Positions 11,379 to 26,300 of a stretch of DNA of 64,000 nucleotides are shown piece by piece (positions within the stretch are counted from its first letter, which is position 1; every line of letters starts with the position of its first letter). A program made the translations under genes and the position numbers. The notes beneath the pieces are model-generated. The model saw only the letters and a list, made by a program, of their open reading frames with translations, did not search any database and had not been told where the DNA came from. Source of the DNA: Nematostella vectensis (Eukaryota; Cnidaria; Anthozoa; Actiniaria; Edwardsiidae); contig NC_064034.1 in the NCBI RefSeq assembly GCF_932526225.1, positions 6,372,001 through 6,436,000 of the forward strand, in the 5' to 3' direction.

Positions 11379-14300
11379 CGTGTGAGATTGGAGAAGACCG
11401 CATTAGGGTCTAGCGTACCAGTGTAGGGGCGCCTGGGCTTGGTGCGTGAGTACGGACCACGCCCATAATCGCCACCCGTCCGCTGTTGTGACAAGACCTC
11501 GGCTGTGGATCACACGGCGAAAAGACAATAAAACGTCATAATAATGAAACAATGTAATATCTCTTCCACGTCACTACTCACCATTGTAGATTTCTTCCTC
11601 TTGCCTCTGGTTGTGGTCCAGCACGAGCCGTTTGAGCTCTTGCTGTTCAGCCTGCTCGGCGACCTGCTTTTCACGCATGTTAGCCGCAAGGTCGGACGAG
11701 ATTGGGATCTCGAGGTCACGGTACTGCTGCTTGTTTCCTTTGCGCAGCATAAGCACAAAGTTCATCTTCTCGTCAACTGCCCCTTCCGCCTTTCGAACTT
11801 GACCTTTAAGGTGCATGGGCACGGCAACATCGAGGCTGGGTACCTGGAGAGAAGAGAGAAGACATCCACAAAGTCCAGTGTGAGCACGATCTTGCAGTTC
11901 TGTTAGGTTTGTTGCTGCGACACGCAAAATCGCCTATGTACTGTCTGAAAATGTAGCTTATTTAAAGGGTACACATGTATATTTGCAGTGCTGACCTTTA
12001 GGCTTTCGCCGCGTCGCGAGTGCAGGTCGTCAACCATCAATCTCTCAAACATCTGCTGGAATTCCTGGTCTTCGGCAGTTGGTTCTACTTTCTTGGGAGG
12101 GCTCAACATTTTCACCTAAATCACAATAGCACAGTTTAATTCCCTTATTCCCTCGGCGGGGATATAAGTGAGGTGCCTACATGTTAGAGTTTAATATACG
12201 TCGATGGATTTATATACAGGTACTTCATCAAGAAGCGGCCACGCGTTACCCTGTGCATAGCAGTCTCGTCATCATCCATTTCCATGTCAATCATCTCATA
12301 CTCGTCATCAACATCCAGGACCTCACTGTCATCCTGCTCACTCTCCCCAGACTCGCTCGGCTCGTAGTCGTCACGCGGCATAGGGGACGGGCATGGTGAG
12401 CCTGTAATGGACGTGTGGGGCGAGCCATGGGAGGAGCTGGGCGAGTCTGCTAGCGTCATGGTGGCTGCCATGGCAACACCTGGCACTGACACGGGCAAGG
12501 AGGCTGGACGAGCTGTCTGCTCTGTGGTTAGGTCGGTGGTAGGCAGGACTTTACCTAACAAACCCACAAGATTTATCACATTTGTATCAAATGTATGTCA
12601 TTATACTTTGTATATGTATTATACTTTGAAATCTTACTGTAAACGGAAATCGTCTCAATTCTGATAGTAACTGATAAAACAAGACGGCATAATGCTTTCT
12701 CTTAACATTTATTTGGTGGATATTTATTATATTGACTTCTATTTTATTCCGTCTTTGGGCAACCAAAGTTTCATCCGCTACATACGGATTTATGCAGAGG
12801 ATAGGACTTATCCAGGCTTTGTGCAACCGGTGCCTGATTCTTTTGGTCACGCTCTAGTTGTTCCGCCTGTCACTAAGCCTTTTTGTATATTGTCTAAATG
12901 TGGTGCGTGTTGCGCGAGATAGCTACGTAACTTACCTATCTGTTGCTTTTGGTCACGCTCTAATTGTTCCACTTGTTCCTGGGCTTCTTGCAGTGTAGAA
13001 CATACAGTCAGCTTGGGGCGCAGTATCTCAAGCGTGTCTGCTATCATATAATCCACGTCCCTCGGAAACGGTCGGCTCTCGTTCCACTCTGGGCTGGACT
13101 TTTTACGGTTTATGTAAAGCTGCACAAAAATAAAAACTCAAACACATTACACACATAACATACATGAATTGGAAAGTCCTGAAGCGTTCACAAAGGAATT
13201 AACTTTAAGCACCAACATCTAAAACAGAACCCAGTTTTGCATTCAAAGGGTTGGAAAACCGCTGTAAATAATGTAAATAACCATATCATTTGAGATGATA
13301 AGTTTAGGGTTGCTCCTTATCTATGGTGCAAAATACGGCACAAGTCGGCGTTCGCATATACGTTGTTGGTTTTCAAAGTTGGGTGACAATGCTTATTTGT
13401 GTAATGATTTTTTTTTTATTAAAAAACTCTCACCATTTTTCAAATATGCAACTTTCCCTGTATTGTATTGTATACATGTGTTAAATTAGGTAATTAGCAG
13501 ATTTATTTAGCCTACGAATCTAAACCTCACGATCAGATCAACAGTCTTAATAACAGTCCATATTGATTGTCTACTATCGAAAGCAGACCCTCGATTTACC
13601 TGGAAGTAGACGAGAAAGCAGTCGAGCTTTTTCCTGTAGTTGCCGTGGTCAAAGTACTGGCCACACGTGTCGAGTAGGGTGCATATCAGACGGATACGAA
13701 ACAGGTGCTGAGGCGGGTCTAGTTCAGATGAGCTTCCTGTGGTAACGCAATACCATGTGAGCAGCTTTCAAATAAACAGGTGGCAAATGGAGAGATGGGT
13801 TTCAATTTTTATACACGTTTGATCGTGCAAATTTTCAAATAAAATCCGACATGAGAGTCTAGAATTTTCACAGTGTGATCGCGGGATAAGTTGAATACAG
13901 TTTTTACAAAAAAAAAAATGAATTTCAACATGTAATTCCCTACTCTTTGACGCATCATACAGTAAATAATTTTGATACACACGAAATCGTGGTAGCGCGA
14001 CCTTATAGATTTCCAAAATCTTTCTATGGTTTGGGAAAAGCGCGTATTTTTATTGGGGAGGGGAGTTGTCTGGCTTGTAAAGCTTTCGCGAAGTGTTATT
14101 ATCGAGGGTAATCCAGTACCCACTATACTACTGTGCTATTCCGATTACTCGAACCTACAGGGAAAACCCCCAAAACAGCTTGAGTCGTCGAGGTAAAAAG
14201 ATGACAAAAACTACTTTGAGGGAAAGAAAAATCAATTCGATTAAACATGAATCGCGGGTTATCTAGGTATCAGGAAATTACAGTAGTATACTATTATACC

Positions 14301-17300
14301 GTCATCAGGGTTGCCAAAGGTCAGGAAAGAGTAGAGCGTGTTGAAGATGACACGGGACTCCACAAGCCGGTAGTTGTACAGTTCGCCCAGGTACCTGACG
14401 CAACACACGCGCCGCTGGTTCAGCTTAGGGTGGTTTACCTGCAGTCGAAGACAATAGTAAGTCAAGGCTGCTATAAGGTGTCACATGTGCGGTCACGTGC
14501 ATTAAGTTAGTGGGTGTTCTACTGCATTTACCTCCATTCCGAGTCGTATCTCCTCCAAAACACCATCCACGATGAACAAAGCCAGCTCCTCCTAAAGACA
14601 GACGATATCAGTTTGATATCTTTCCACTTCTGCAAAAAGCTTCGCTTTTTTATCAGTTACATGACATGCAAGTTACTAAAGTAATATGGTACGTGTTACA
14701 CACGTGAAAAGCTGACGTTAAGTTAGGGACCGGTCGAACAAGCAAGATGCCCAGGAGATGTATGTTAAAACTGACAGACTGTAACAGAAGTGCAAGTGTC
14801 ACTCACGAACAACTAGATGCGATGCTCCCGTTCCTTCTTTTGCCCTATTATGTGACAATGCGTACTCACGTGCTACGAAACGTGTTACTCACGTGATATG
14901 CTGATAGTCCGGACAGCAAGTTGGCTGCGCAGTGTATGCTGTTATACTTGACATTCCAGATCCTGATGAAGCATTTTATGGCGTACAGAGCAATCTGTGG
15001 AACAGACGCAGCAATATATTATACCTGGGGACTGTTCAAAGAATGATTAAGAGAACTCACACTAACGATAGTGAGTCTTGGCCCATACTTTACCTGGGTA
15101 AATATCCAAAAATACCCGTTATAGCAGATAACAATGTCTCCAGATCAAGGATTAACCGCAATTTCCCATAAAATCTAACGTTTGTTATTCATATGGGAAT
15201 ATGATCTCATACCTCAGTATTATCCCATGGAAGTTTTCGTATTTGACGCAAAACCTAAAGAAAAATGAGTCAAATTTCTAGTAAAACTGCAGGCAAATGA
15301 AGATGTATGCCAACGTTGTGCACGATAAATGTAACAGTGTCCAAGGTTGTGTAGATAAAAGCCTGCGAAACACGCCAATAAAGGTCGGTAAAAGCCTTAC
15401 TTGGCGTGTCAAGGTTGTGTTAAGATGAGTGTCAAGGTTGAGTAAGATGTATGTCAAGGTTGTGTATGGTGAAGGTAATAGTGTCGAAGGTTGTGTAGGT
15501 AGGTTGTGTAGGTAAAAGCCTGCGTACTTGGCCTGTCCAGGTTGTGCTAAGATGCGTGTCAAGGTTGAGTTAAGATGCGTGTCGAGGTTGAATTTAAAAT
15601 GCGGTTGTGTTAAGAGGCCTATCTAGGTTGTGTTAAGATGTATGTCCAGGTTGTGTTAAGATGTATGTCCAGGTTGTGTTAAGATGTATGTCAAGGTTGG
15701 TAAGATGTAAGACCAGGTTGTGTTAAGAGGCCTATCTAGGTTGTGTTAAGATGTATGTCCAGGTTGTGTTAAGATGCGTGTCAAGGTTGTGTTAAGATGT
15801 ATGTCCAGGTTGTGTTAAGATGTATGTCCAGGTTGTGTTAAGATGAATATCCAGGTTGTGTTAAGATGCGTGTCAAGGATGTGTTAAGATGCGTGTCAAG
15901 GATGTGTTAAGATGCGTGTCAAGGATGTGTTAAGATGCGTGTCAAGGATGTGTTAAGATGCGTGTCAAGGTTGTGTTAAGATGCGTGTCAAGGTTGTGTT
16001 AAGATGCGTTTCAAGCTTGAGTTAAGATGCGTGTCAAGGTTGTGTTAAGATGCGTGTCCAGGTTGTGTTAAGATGCGTGTCAAGGTTGTGTTAAGATGCG
16101 TTTCAAGGTTGAGTTAAGATGCGTGTCAAGGTTGAGTTAAGATGCGTGTCAAGGTTGTGTTAAGATGTGTGTCAAGGTTGAGTGAAGATGCGTGTCAAGG
16201 ATGTGTTAAGATGCGTGTCAAGGATGTGTTAAGATGCGTGTCAAGGATGTGTTAAGATGCGTGTCAAGGTTGTGTTAAGATGCGTGTCAAGGTTGAGTTA
16301 AGATGCGTGTCAAGGTTGTGTTAAGATGTGTGTCAAGGTTGAGTGAAGATGCGTGTCCAGGTTGTGTTAAGATGTATGTCAAGGTTGGTAAGATGTATGA
16401 CCAGGTTGTGTTAAGAGGCCTATCTAGGTTGTGTTAAGATGAATATCCAGGTTGTGTTAAGATGTATGTCCAGGTTGTGTATGGAGAAGGTAATAGTGTC
16501 CTAGATTGTGTTAAGATGCGTGTCAAGCTTGAGTTAAGATGCGTGTCAAGGTTGTGTTAAGATGCGTGTCAAGGTTGTGTTAAGATGCGTGTCCAGGTTG
16601 TTTTAAGATGCGTGTCAAGCTTGAGTTAAGATACGTGTCAAGGTTGTGTTAAGATGCGTGTCAAGGTTGAGTTAAGATGCGTGTCCAGGTTGAGTTAAGA
16701 TGCGTGTCAAGGTTGAGTTAAGATGCGTGTCAAGGTTGAGTTAAGATGCGTGTCAAGGTTGTGTTAAGATGCGTGCCAAGCTTGTGTTAAGATGCGTGCC
16801 AAGCTTGAGTTAAGATGCGTGTCCAGGTTGAGTTAGGATGCGTGTCAAGGTTGAGTTAAGATGCGTGTCAAGGTTGTGTTAAGATGTATGTCAAGCTTGA
16901 GTTAAGATGCGTGTCAAGGTTGAGTTAAGATGCGTGTCAAGGTTGAGTTAAGATGCGTGTCAAGGTTGAGTTAAGATGCGTGTCAAGGTTGAGTTAAGAT
17001 GCGTGCCAAGCTTGAGTTAAGATGCGTGTCCAGGTTGTGTTAAGATGTATGCCAAGGTAGTGTATAGTGAAGGTAATAGTGTCCAAGGTTGTGTTGATGG
17101 CTCACCCGCTCGGTAGTGGTCTTAGAGAGGTCCTTATAGAGCAGCTTACGGATGTACTGGTGCATGGGGGGACGAACCTTCTGCATCATCTGTAAACAGG
17201 TGCATAAGATGAGTAGTATCGAATTTGTGTTAATGAGAAATTTACAACTACACTCCTCATGGCACAATTAACACGCACTCAGTTACTTGTAGACAAACCA

Positions 17301-20300
17301 CAGAGGCAAATAATTACTGCGATATCACTTACTCGGTATCTACCACAACTGTTAGGTGGCAGTATTGTGAGTTGGGACAATCAGGGCAGATTGCCCCTTT
17401 TGTCCGTCTGGTGGGTTACAGTAGTAGAAGGCATTGGCTCCTTACCTTTTGTCTCTCTGGTGGGTTACAGTAGTAGAAGGCATTGGCTCCTTACCTTTTG
17501 TTTCTGGTGGGTTACAGTAGTAGAAGGCATTGGCTCCTTACCTTTTGTCCGTCTGGTGGGTTACAGTAGTAGAAGGCATTGGCTCCTTACCTTTTGTCTC
17601 TGGTGGGTTACAGTAGTAGAAGGCATTGGCTCCTTACCTTTTGTCTCTGGTGGGTTACAGTAGTAGAAGGCATTGGCTCCTTACCTTTTGTCTCTCTGGT
17701 GGGTTACAGTAGTAGAAGGCATTGGCTCCTTACCTTTTGTCTCTGGTGGGTTACAGTAGTAGAAGGCATTGGCTCCTTACCTTTTGTCTCCCTGGTGGGT
17801 TACAGTAGTAGAAGGCATTGGCTCCTTACCTTTTGTCTCTGGTGGGTTACAGTAGTAGAAGGCATTGGCTTCTTACCTTTTGTCTCTCTGGTGGGTTACA
17901 GTAGTAGAAGGCATTGGCTCCTTACCTTTTGTCTCTCTGGTGGGTTACAGTAGTAGAAGGCATTGGCTCCTTACCTTTTGTCTCTCTGGTGGGTTACAGT
18001 AGTAGAAGGCATTGGCTCCTTACCTTTTGTCTCTCTGGTGGGTTACAGTAGTAGAAGGCATTGGCTCCTTACCTTTTGTTTCTCTGGTGGGTTACAGTAG
18101 TAGAAGGCATTGGCTCCTTACCTTTTGTCTCTCTGGTGGGTTACAGTAGTAGAAGGCATTGGCTCCTTACCTTTTGTCTCTCTGGTGGGTTACAGTAGTA
18201 GAAGACATTGGCTTCTTACCTTTTGTCTCTTACAGTAGTAGAAGGCATTGGCTCCTTACCTTTTGTCTCTCTGGTGGGTTACAGTAGTAGAAGGCATTGG
18301 CTTCTTACCTTTTGTCTCTGGTGGGTTACAGTAGTAGGAGGCATTGGCTCCTTACCTTTTGTCTCTTACAGTAGTAGAAGGCATTGGCTCCTTACCTTTT
18401 GTCTCTCTGGTGGGTTACAGTAGTAGAAGGCATTGGCTCCTTACCTTTTGTCTCTCTGGTGGGTTACAGTAGTAGAAGGCATTGGTTCCTTACCTTTTGT
18501 CTCTCTGGTGGGTTACAGTAGTAGAAGGCATTGGCTCCTTACCTTTTGTCTCTGGTGGGTTACAGTAGTAGAAGGCATTGGCTTCTTACCTTTTGTCTCT
18601 CTGGTGGGTTACAGTAGTAGAAGGCATTGGCTCCTTACCTTTTGTCTCTCTGGTGGGTTACAGTAGTAGAAGGCATTGTCTACCATGGTCAGCTGGCGGC
18701 CATCTAGGTTTTGCACAGCTTTCTTCCTCATCATCACCTCCTGTGACCAAAGAAAAGGCAATAACAAGATCAATACAGGGGGTCAGTTCACCTTGAATTG
18801 CCAGTTCGAATCACTTCAAAGAAATTTGAAACCGTTATCCAATATATAGGAAAACTCCATAACCTTTTGATTAAACTATAGACATCCAAAAATTTAGTAA
18901 AAAGTATGTTAAAACATTGTACTATGTTAGGTAACTTACTAATAAGTTCTTTGTCCTGATGTGGGAGTCAGGTGAGCGATAGAGGAACCGTCCACACACC
19001 TCCAGCAGGTTGCATGCCATTTCAATGTTATGATGGCTGAAATCTTCAAGGAGCATCTACACAACCAAAAGGAAATCAAAGCTACACCATACTATACCAT
19101 AATGGTTTTAAACACCATCTTGGCCAGAGGAAATTGTAAAAATACTAGCCATACAATGACGTTTGAAACAACTATGTCATAATTTGCAGTTGGGGAGAGG
19201 AAAACTAAATAATTCATCTGAATCCTCAGTGAGTTTTATTGATCTTGGCTAGGAACTGCTTACTATACCTTTGTTTGACGAACATTAGCTGAGAAGTTAG
19301 AGCTTAAAATTATAACGGAGCCACCCATATTACAACAAAAACAACAACAAAAAAGTGAAAATCGATACAATGTCATTTACCTTCAGGCAATGTAGTGCAT
19401 CTCCCTTGGGGAAAATCTGGAATTTGGTAAGCTCACCTGAGAAAGTTAAAAAGTATTATGATGAGATTAACCAGATAATATTTTTGTGGAATTTGTCTAA
19501 AGTGACATACTAACCGATGAACCTCACTGACTTGATCTTGGACTCCAAGTTAATCTGGTCTTTCTTTCGCACCTTAGTATAATAACATTTCCAATGACTT
19601 GAAGCACAGAGTTTGTTGAGTAACTTTCTTCTTATGATATGGGGAATAAACGATTTCCTTTTCTTACTCCTACTACCAGTATATTTATATAGGCATTTGT
19701 AAAACAAATGCCAACGACTGATGAGCTTATTCTTGAAAGAAAGAATCTGTTGAAGCAACTTACATGGAATCTAAACTCTCCTTTGAGAGCTTTCACAACC
19801 TCAGGAGAGATATCAGAAACACACTGATCAAGCGTGGCGATCAGTCTGCTATACATGGGCAGGAGATCCAACCTAAAAATCAAGGGCAGGTTTTTTATTG
19901 TAAATAAAGATCATTTTGTTACTCTTGTCAAAGTGTGTTTGAATACTGCTGACATTTGATAAAAAGTATATATACCTTGTCCTCTGAACTGTAAGTACAG
20001 CTCGTGTGAGCTTCTTCCGATTTTTCTTATTGTTGCACGACAGCATAAAATCCATGGCAACCTATATCAAAGTAAAAAAAGAACAACTTTAAGCACACAA
20101 AAAGGCACTGTAGCCAAAAATTATAAATCTGTTATATCTGTTTACTTTTCCAAAACCTTTAGAACCAACACTCAGTTACAAAATTTCTAAAATACCTCAT
20201 CGATCATGTCTTTGTTGACACATGTTGGCAGCTTTGCAATCAAGGCTTCCATGGCAGCGGCACCACTTGTAACCACACTTGCACTCTCACTAGATTCATC

Positions 20301-23300
20301 TGCGCCTGTAAAGAAATAACAAAATATAGCTTAGACCTACACACCAAATCTCGATTATATGGTAATCCATCTTTTAGGTCGCACCAGTAGTGGAATCCTC
20401 TTCATAATCGAATTCTTAATACAGTGATACAGCACTTTTTTCCATCCTTAACAATTATTATCATTAATTCAAGGCTTACTATCTTCACTATAAGCTCACT
20501 TATAGGTGCAATACGTTTTAAGCCTCAAGCTTGTTTTTACCCATCTAAAAAATTAAAAAATCAGCCATGCCAGGGGTCCTGCACACAATAACAGAAAATA
20601 AATATAAAAAGATAGAAAAACAAAGCTTTATATGCAAAATCGGTGATGCTCTTTTAAATGTGGTCCTTATTCAAGGCAGGGGTGTGATTGTTAGTTGAAA
20701 TAGCATAGTGATGCCATGCCCTGTTAGAGAGAAGGGGGAAAGGTGAGCTTTTCCAACATACTATCTTCTGCCTCTTTGTCACTGTCAGCAAAATCCTCCT
20801 CAATGTTCAACTCCTCATCAGCATCATCCAGCAGTTCCACTTGGTTACCTGAAATGAAAATTTATTTAGACAATTGAGAGGGAAGTGTGTTTAATTGTAG
20901 TTGCTCCTGTGAACAATATGAAACATGGAGTTTTTATACCATTTAAAAAGATCAATCACAATTCCATCTATTGTACAAAACGCTTGTTTTACTGCAGCAT
21001 CAGATTGGCACCCTTTTAAAAACGTTTCTTATTAAAGTGTGCTGTACCTATGCTAGAGTCTTTATCTGTGACCTTTTCATCTACACTGTCCAAGCTTTCA
21101 CTGCTGCCAGTCCTTGGGTCTTCTTTATACAGAATCTAAAATCGATTAAATGGGAATCTCAGTACCAAACTACTTCAGACTTGCAACCCCAAATGATACC
21201 TCCTCTCTCATACAATAGGCAACTTTGATAATGTAAGGTGTCTATATTGTATAATTATCTGATTGTCTTGGGGAAATAAACAACAACAACAACAACAACT
21301 AAGGTATAGTTTGGACGTTCTTCTTTCTGTCCACCCTTCCAAATGCAAATACATGCAAATGAACAGAATTGATTGTCTCATTTTCATTTGCATGCATTTC
21401 AATTTGGAACGGCATATGAAAAGAAAGGCCTCTAAACTAAAGGGATAAAGGTCACATTCAGATAACTGCAAGCCTTACATAAATAACCACCAAATCCTGA
21501 GTTCATTTCTCAGGAAAAAGCGGACTAATGTTAGAAAAGGATATATTTCCTGATCATTCAGAACACTTACCCCAGGTAAAGAGGCTTTCAAGTCTTTGAG
21601 GTTCTCATAAAATACTCTATAGTCCTCGTCTTCCCATATACCACTCTCCCCATCATATTCCTGGTTCTTGAAGGGGTTGAAGATGTCCACTGTACTGCTC
21701 CCTTCACATTGCTGTATCAATTCTACTGACAACACAAAGATAATCAGAATACTCTACCCTTCTACTAATGCATCAGATCTACTCACAACAAAAAGGCAGT
21801 TAGAACACAGGCAGTCCAAGGCTACTGTCAGTAGTTAGAAATGTACAGTATGGGGAAATTTATAGCGGAGCCAGCGTGGCCTGCGGAGCTCCATAGGTAT
21901 AGAAATATGGTATAGCTATGCGACTTGGTTTTGGTGGTCATCGCGCGGGTACCCTGTTTGTCACAATCCATCCATCCAGTCAATCGTGCAACTCCCAGGC
22001 CCCACTCGATCTTACGCTGTTGTGTGTTTTTTACCGCCTCGCTTTGTGCTGCAAAGTTCGTATGTTCACAGAAGAAAGGCAGCTTGAAAATAGTATTTAA
22101 TGAGAAAATAAGCAGATTCAAATGGGCTGAAGGTTTTGAGGAAACATTTGTCTGAAGTACGAGCCGATGTAAATTCCCGCCCGTGGCAGCAGCAGCTTAA
22201 AAGAAGACTAAGAGGAGAGGCTCTACACTACCATTCTATATTCATTCACATCTATATCTATGTAAGGAGATCCTGAGAGGAAAAGGCCTTGGATTGATAT
22301 AAAAAATCATTCACTTGTGCAACAAAAAAAACACTGCCAAGGTGAGTTTTTGACGATGATTTGCATTTTGAATATGACATTTTTTTATTTATTGTTGTGC
22401 TTTTATAATGCTCGTTTGTTCGCTTTTTCCCCAAAACCAATCGCTCAAACAAAAACACTGTACCAGCTTTAGTATGACGTCAAGATGACATATCAATGTC
22501 ATCTATCCTTGTTTTGATTGGCTAAAATACCATCTACTTGAATTCCGATTGGATTATAATTTTGGCACTTGAATGGCTTTTATTCAACTGACAATCGCCA
22601 TGAAAATTTTAACTTCGTAAATACTTACTTACAAGTTCTATAAATTCAGGCGTATATTCCTCATGGTAAGTAAGAATTTAACGACAGAAATACGTAGTAG
22701 TCTAGCTACTGTATCAATGACACTTAGCTTGTTCGATTTATACATATGTTTTTAGAGTACACAGATGTTTAGTTTTCATTTTTCCCCAACACTATTCCAG
22801 ATTGGAACAGCCTTCCGGCACACACCGCTAGTGCCAGTTCATTTCTTTTATTTAAGAGCTTAGTTTCGAAATAGAGCTGTATAAATTATTAATAATGTAC
22901 TGTTTTAGTCTTATTTATTTATGTATATGAATTTATCTTGGTATAATGCAACTCAGCTTACAGTAACCGAGCATTAAAACTGAGAATTCGTGGTCTAACA
23001 AGCAATTTGAGCATAACAACATCCTTTGATATTCTTCGTTCTCTCTTTACTTTATTGACAGCTTTGAGATATTTAATCAAGGCTGACAAAAATCATCCTG
23101 TCATATATTGCTAAAGAAGACCTTTCTTGTCTTTATATCCTGTGTATTTAGTCTTTTTGAAGCCACAGCAACTTTTTCTACATTATCATAAATACTTTAC
23201 AGTTACAAGAGAATTTTTTCATCGAAAATAAAAACCAAAAATGCAACCTTTATTTTTTTTGGCTCAAGCTTATATTGTCTGCATCTTGCATACTATCTAA

Positions 23301-26300
23301 TGTGTTTATTTATTTTTATTCAAATAGTTATGGAAAATTAGTAAGGTTATATGGGATGATACCCAAGTTAATTGTATTCACTTTTATTTAGGTTAAACCA
23401 ACCAAGGACTACCTGAGGGTCATGCTTGATGCTAAAGGCTGGAAGACATAAGAATAGGCAAATGTAGCCAGGATTTCTTACTTTGATACAGCAGTATAAG
23501 TGTAATAGGGTTTTTAGAGCAAGATATTTTGTGTCAATGATACTGTAATTCTGTAAAACATTTTTTATCAACCTGAAGATAATGAGGAAAGGGGAAATGA
23601 TAGGAGAGTGCTCAATCAAGTCGTTGCAATAGTGTTGAAGTTTTTATCAAAAATATAGCCCCAGTTTCTTTTTTCTCTCTCTATTGACTATTTTTATATG
23701 CAATTGAAATGCTTGTGTTGTCTAGTATTTTTACTGCGAGAATTGGGCTATTTTGATAACCAGATTAAAATCTTTAATTCGCGCTTCCTTTTTTGGCAGT
23801 GAAGCTGGTACCTGGTACTGTACTATTCACACTGTATTCGGATATTGTCTTTTATGTTCCAGCTAGTGCTAGCGAACGGACTTTGAGTTAACGCGTCTAT
23901 ATATTATAATAGTCTATTTTCCTTTCCCACCCTCCCACCCTAACAGTGGGCTGAGAAGTCTATTGGTTGTTTTCAGCTTTCACCATTTTTAGTGTATTAT
24001 CTTTCAATAAACTTCTCATTGTGCCAAACTCATGCTTGTGTTGTCTAGTATTTTTACTGCGAGAATTACAGTAGAGTAAGTTTGAAGCCTGCTACTACCA
24101 CTGTACTTACCATCTTGGGGAAGATCGGGCATATCCTCATCAAGAACATCCTAAAGAACACAACAAAATTGAAGTTGGGATGCAAAAAGATTGACAAGAG
24201 CAGGCATAATTAATTTTTTGGCTAAGGGCTATATTGATTCTGGGACTGGGAGGGATAAAACTACATACCTGATATAAAAAGGAAATCAAAATTGTCTGTT
24301 TTGAAAGTGCTTAGGAACCTTTCAAAGCATACTCTGATAAATACTCATGAGTAAGTTCAGAAGTGCTTTCAAAGACTATATAGAAAAAAAGCATGCTGAC
24401 AAAAATAGACATCAAGGATTTAATGCTTGGAAACCAGTCTATACTACAGCCTCAGCATACTGATAACAAACTCACAGCAAGGTTAGAAGTGCTGGCAAGA
24501 AGCTTTTCATAAGACTTTTGGGCTCTCTCAAGGGACTCTTTCTTGTCAGCATGGAGCTCACCTTTGGTCTACAAGCAAAGGACATTCATGGCTTGGGACA
24601 AAAAAAAATATTCAAAAGTTCAAGGACAACCACAGAAGCGTATGTCTTCAATTTTTTATACATTACCAGAAGAGGCTGGAGATAATTGTCAAACATACAA
24701 TATTCGAGCTAAGATATTTCAGCTTAGCTCTTGGGTCCCTAGTAAAAAAACGGCTATGCAGTATTTTGGTAAAGGATGTTACTTTACAGTTACTAGTAAA
24801 AAGTGAAATAAACCAAAACATTTTCAGTTAGTCCACCAGCACAACCAAAAACAGCTCAGTGAGAAGAAGATAATTTTCATTATTTAAACATGTCAACTGT
24901 GAATGATTTAAAATAAACTTCGGAGTGCATGGATAAGCAAGCTCACAAGACAACATACCAAAAGAATCTGTCTGTTCTGCCTCTCCCTGTTCTGAAGGTC
25001 CTTGTGCACCTGGAGAAGGTGTTTGGCAAGTGTTTTATAGTAACTCTGCAGCAGATGTCGAAAGCTAGCTTGTGCATCACGTGGGATGATTCCTGTGTAG
25101 GGCCAGGTAATATTATGCTTCTCAACCAAAGCCCGATGCTTCCTGGACAACACGCCAGCAAAGTCCTCACCACAGTGCTTGGCAAAACTGATGATCACCT
25201 GGACGTAGATGTGAGACTCCTTGTCGCAGTTAGCAATGTTGTTCAGGATACCACCCAACAGCTTGATGTTTTCATTGAGGTTTTCAAAGACGCCGTACAG
25301 GATGAGCTCCCCGAGGAGCCTAAGGGTGACCCTGTAGCGAGTGACATTTGCAGCACGATCCTCATCCTTGCCTGCATAATTCTCAAACACCTTAACGAGC
25401 TCCTTTTTTAGAAGGTCAGAGAATTCCTGGTATCGCTGGTGAAACAGGCTGCAGATGTGAGCCACGCAGCTGACATCAGCTTGCTGCACAAAATATTAAA
25501 AACAATGAAAATTGGAACAGTTTGGAATAATGTGAGGATAAATCAGAGGATAAATCAGGGTGGATAATCCTACCTTCAGTTTGTTGAATCCGTCAACAAT
25601 GGAACTGACCTGATGCACAAGAAAATATATTTGATGTGTAAGTGGCCTACAGAACGTTAGTCTCTAAACACAATTCAATACTTACAGCTTCCTGGATGTA
25701 TCTGGATAGATTTAAGCCATTAAACTCAGTTGTGAGAGCATCCCGCTGCGGCTCTGTGATGGAACGCTGTCAAAAACGGAAGGTTGATCAATTTAAGGAT
25801 AAGAGGAAGTAAGTGCTGAGTAACAAAATCAAAATAATAGAACCCAAGGTGGCTGACAAAAACATTTTTTTCTTGTACTCAAAACACAAACTGACTGGAG
25901 GATTTTTTTCTTGTACTTAAACCACAAACTGACTGGAGGATTTTTCTTGTACTCAAACCACAAACTGTTTCAATGATCATGGATTGTTGATACACTGTAT
26001 TGCAGAGTAATGCCATGGTTACACTAGAATGCCAACTGAGGTTGAGGTTAGCTATATAACTGCAAGAAAAGTCGACCAACCTGGTTAACTGAACCAAGGT
26101 TGGTTGACTTTGTGTGCGGTTACACAAGCTCACTTTACCTTTTAGTTGAGTCGTCCTCAGCAGCAAAGAATCTAGTGTCCTCGTGTCATGGGTTACTTAT
26201 CTACACTGATTATCATTTGAATACTTTGGAGGGATTTATTCTAGCTTGTGTTTTAAATGGTACGCTTGGAATGAATATATTGAGCATACTTTGGGCAACA

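Noticed and set aside
11544-11906. 120-residue plus-strand open frame
   Set aside because: Antisense shadow of UPF2 exon 30.
15278-15562. Minus-strand 94-residue threonine/leucine-rich frame
   Set aside because: Begins in the 23-bp satellite of UPF2 intron 21.
17259-18796. Plus-strand open frames with repeated VGYSSRRHWLLTFCL/WWVTVVEGIGSLPF
   Set aside because: Antisense artefact of the UPF2 junction minisatellite; the sense of the unit is the minus-strand UPF2 exon 20.
24929-25411. 160-residue plus-strand open frame
   Set aside because: Lies opposite UPF2 exon 8, whose minus-strand protein matches UPF2.
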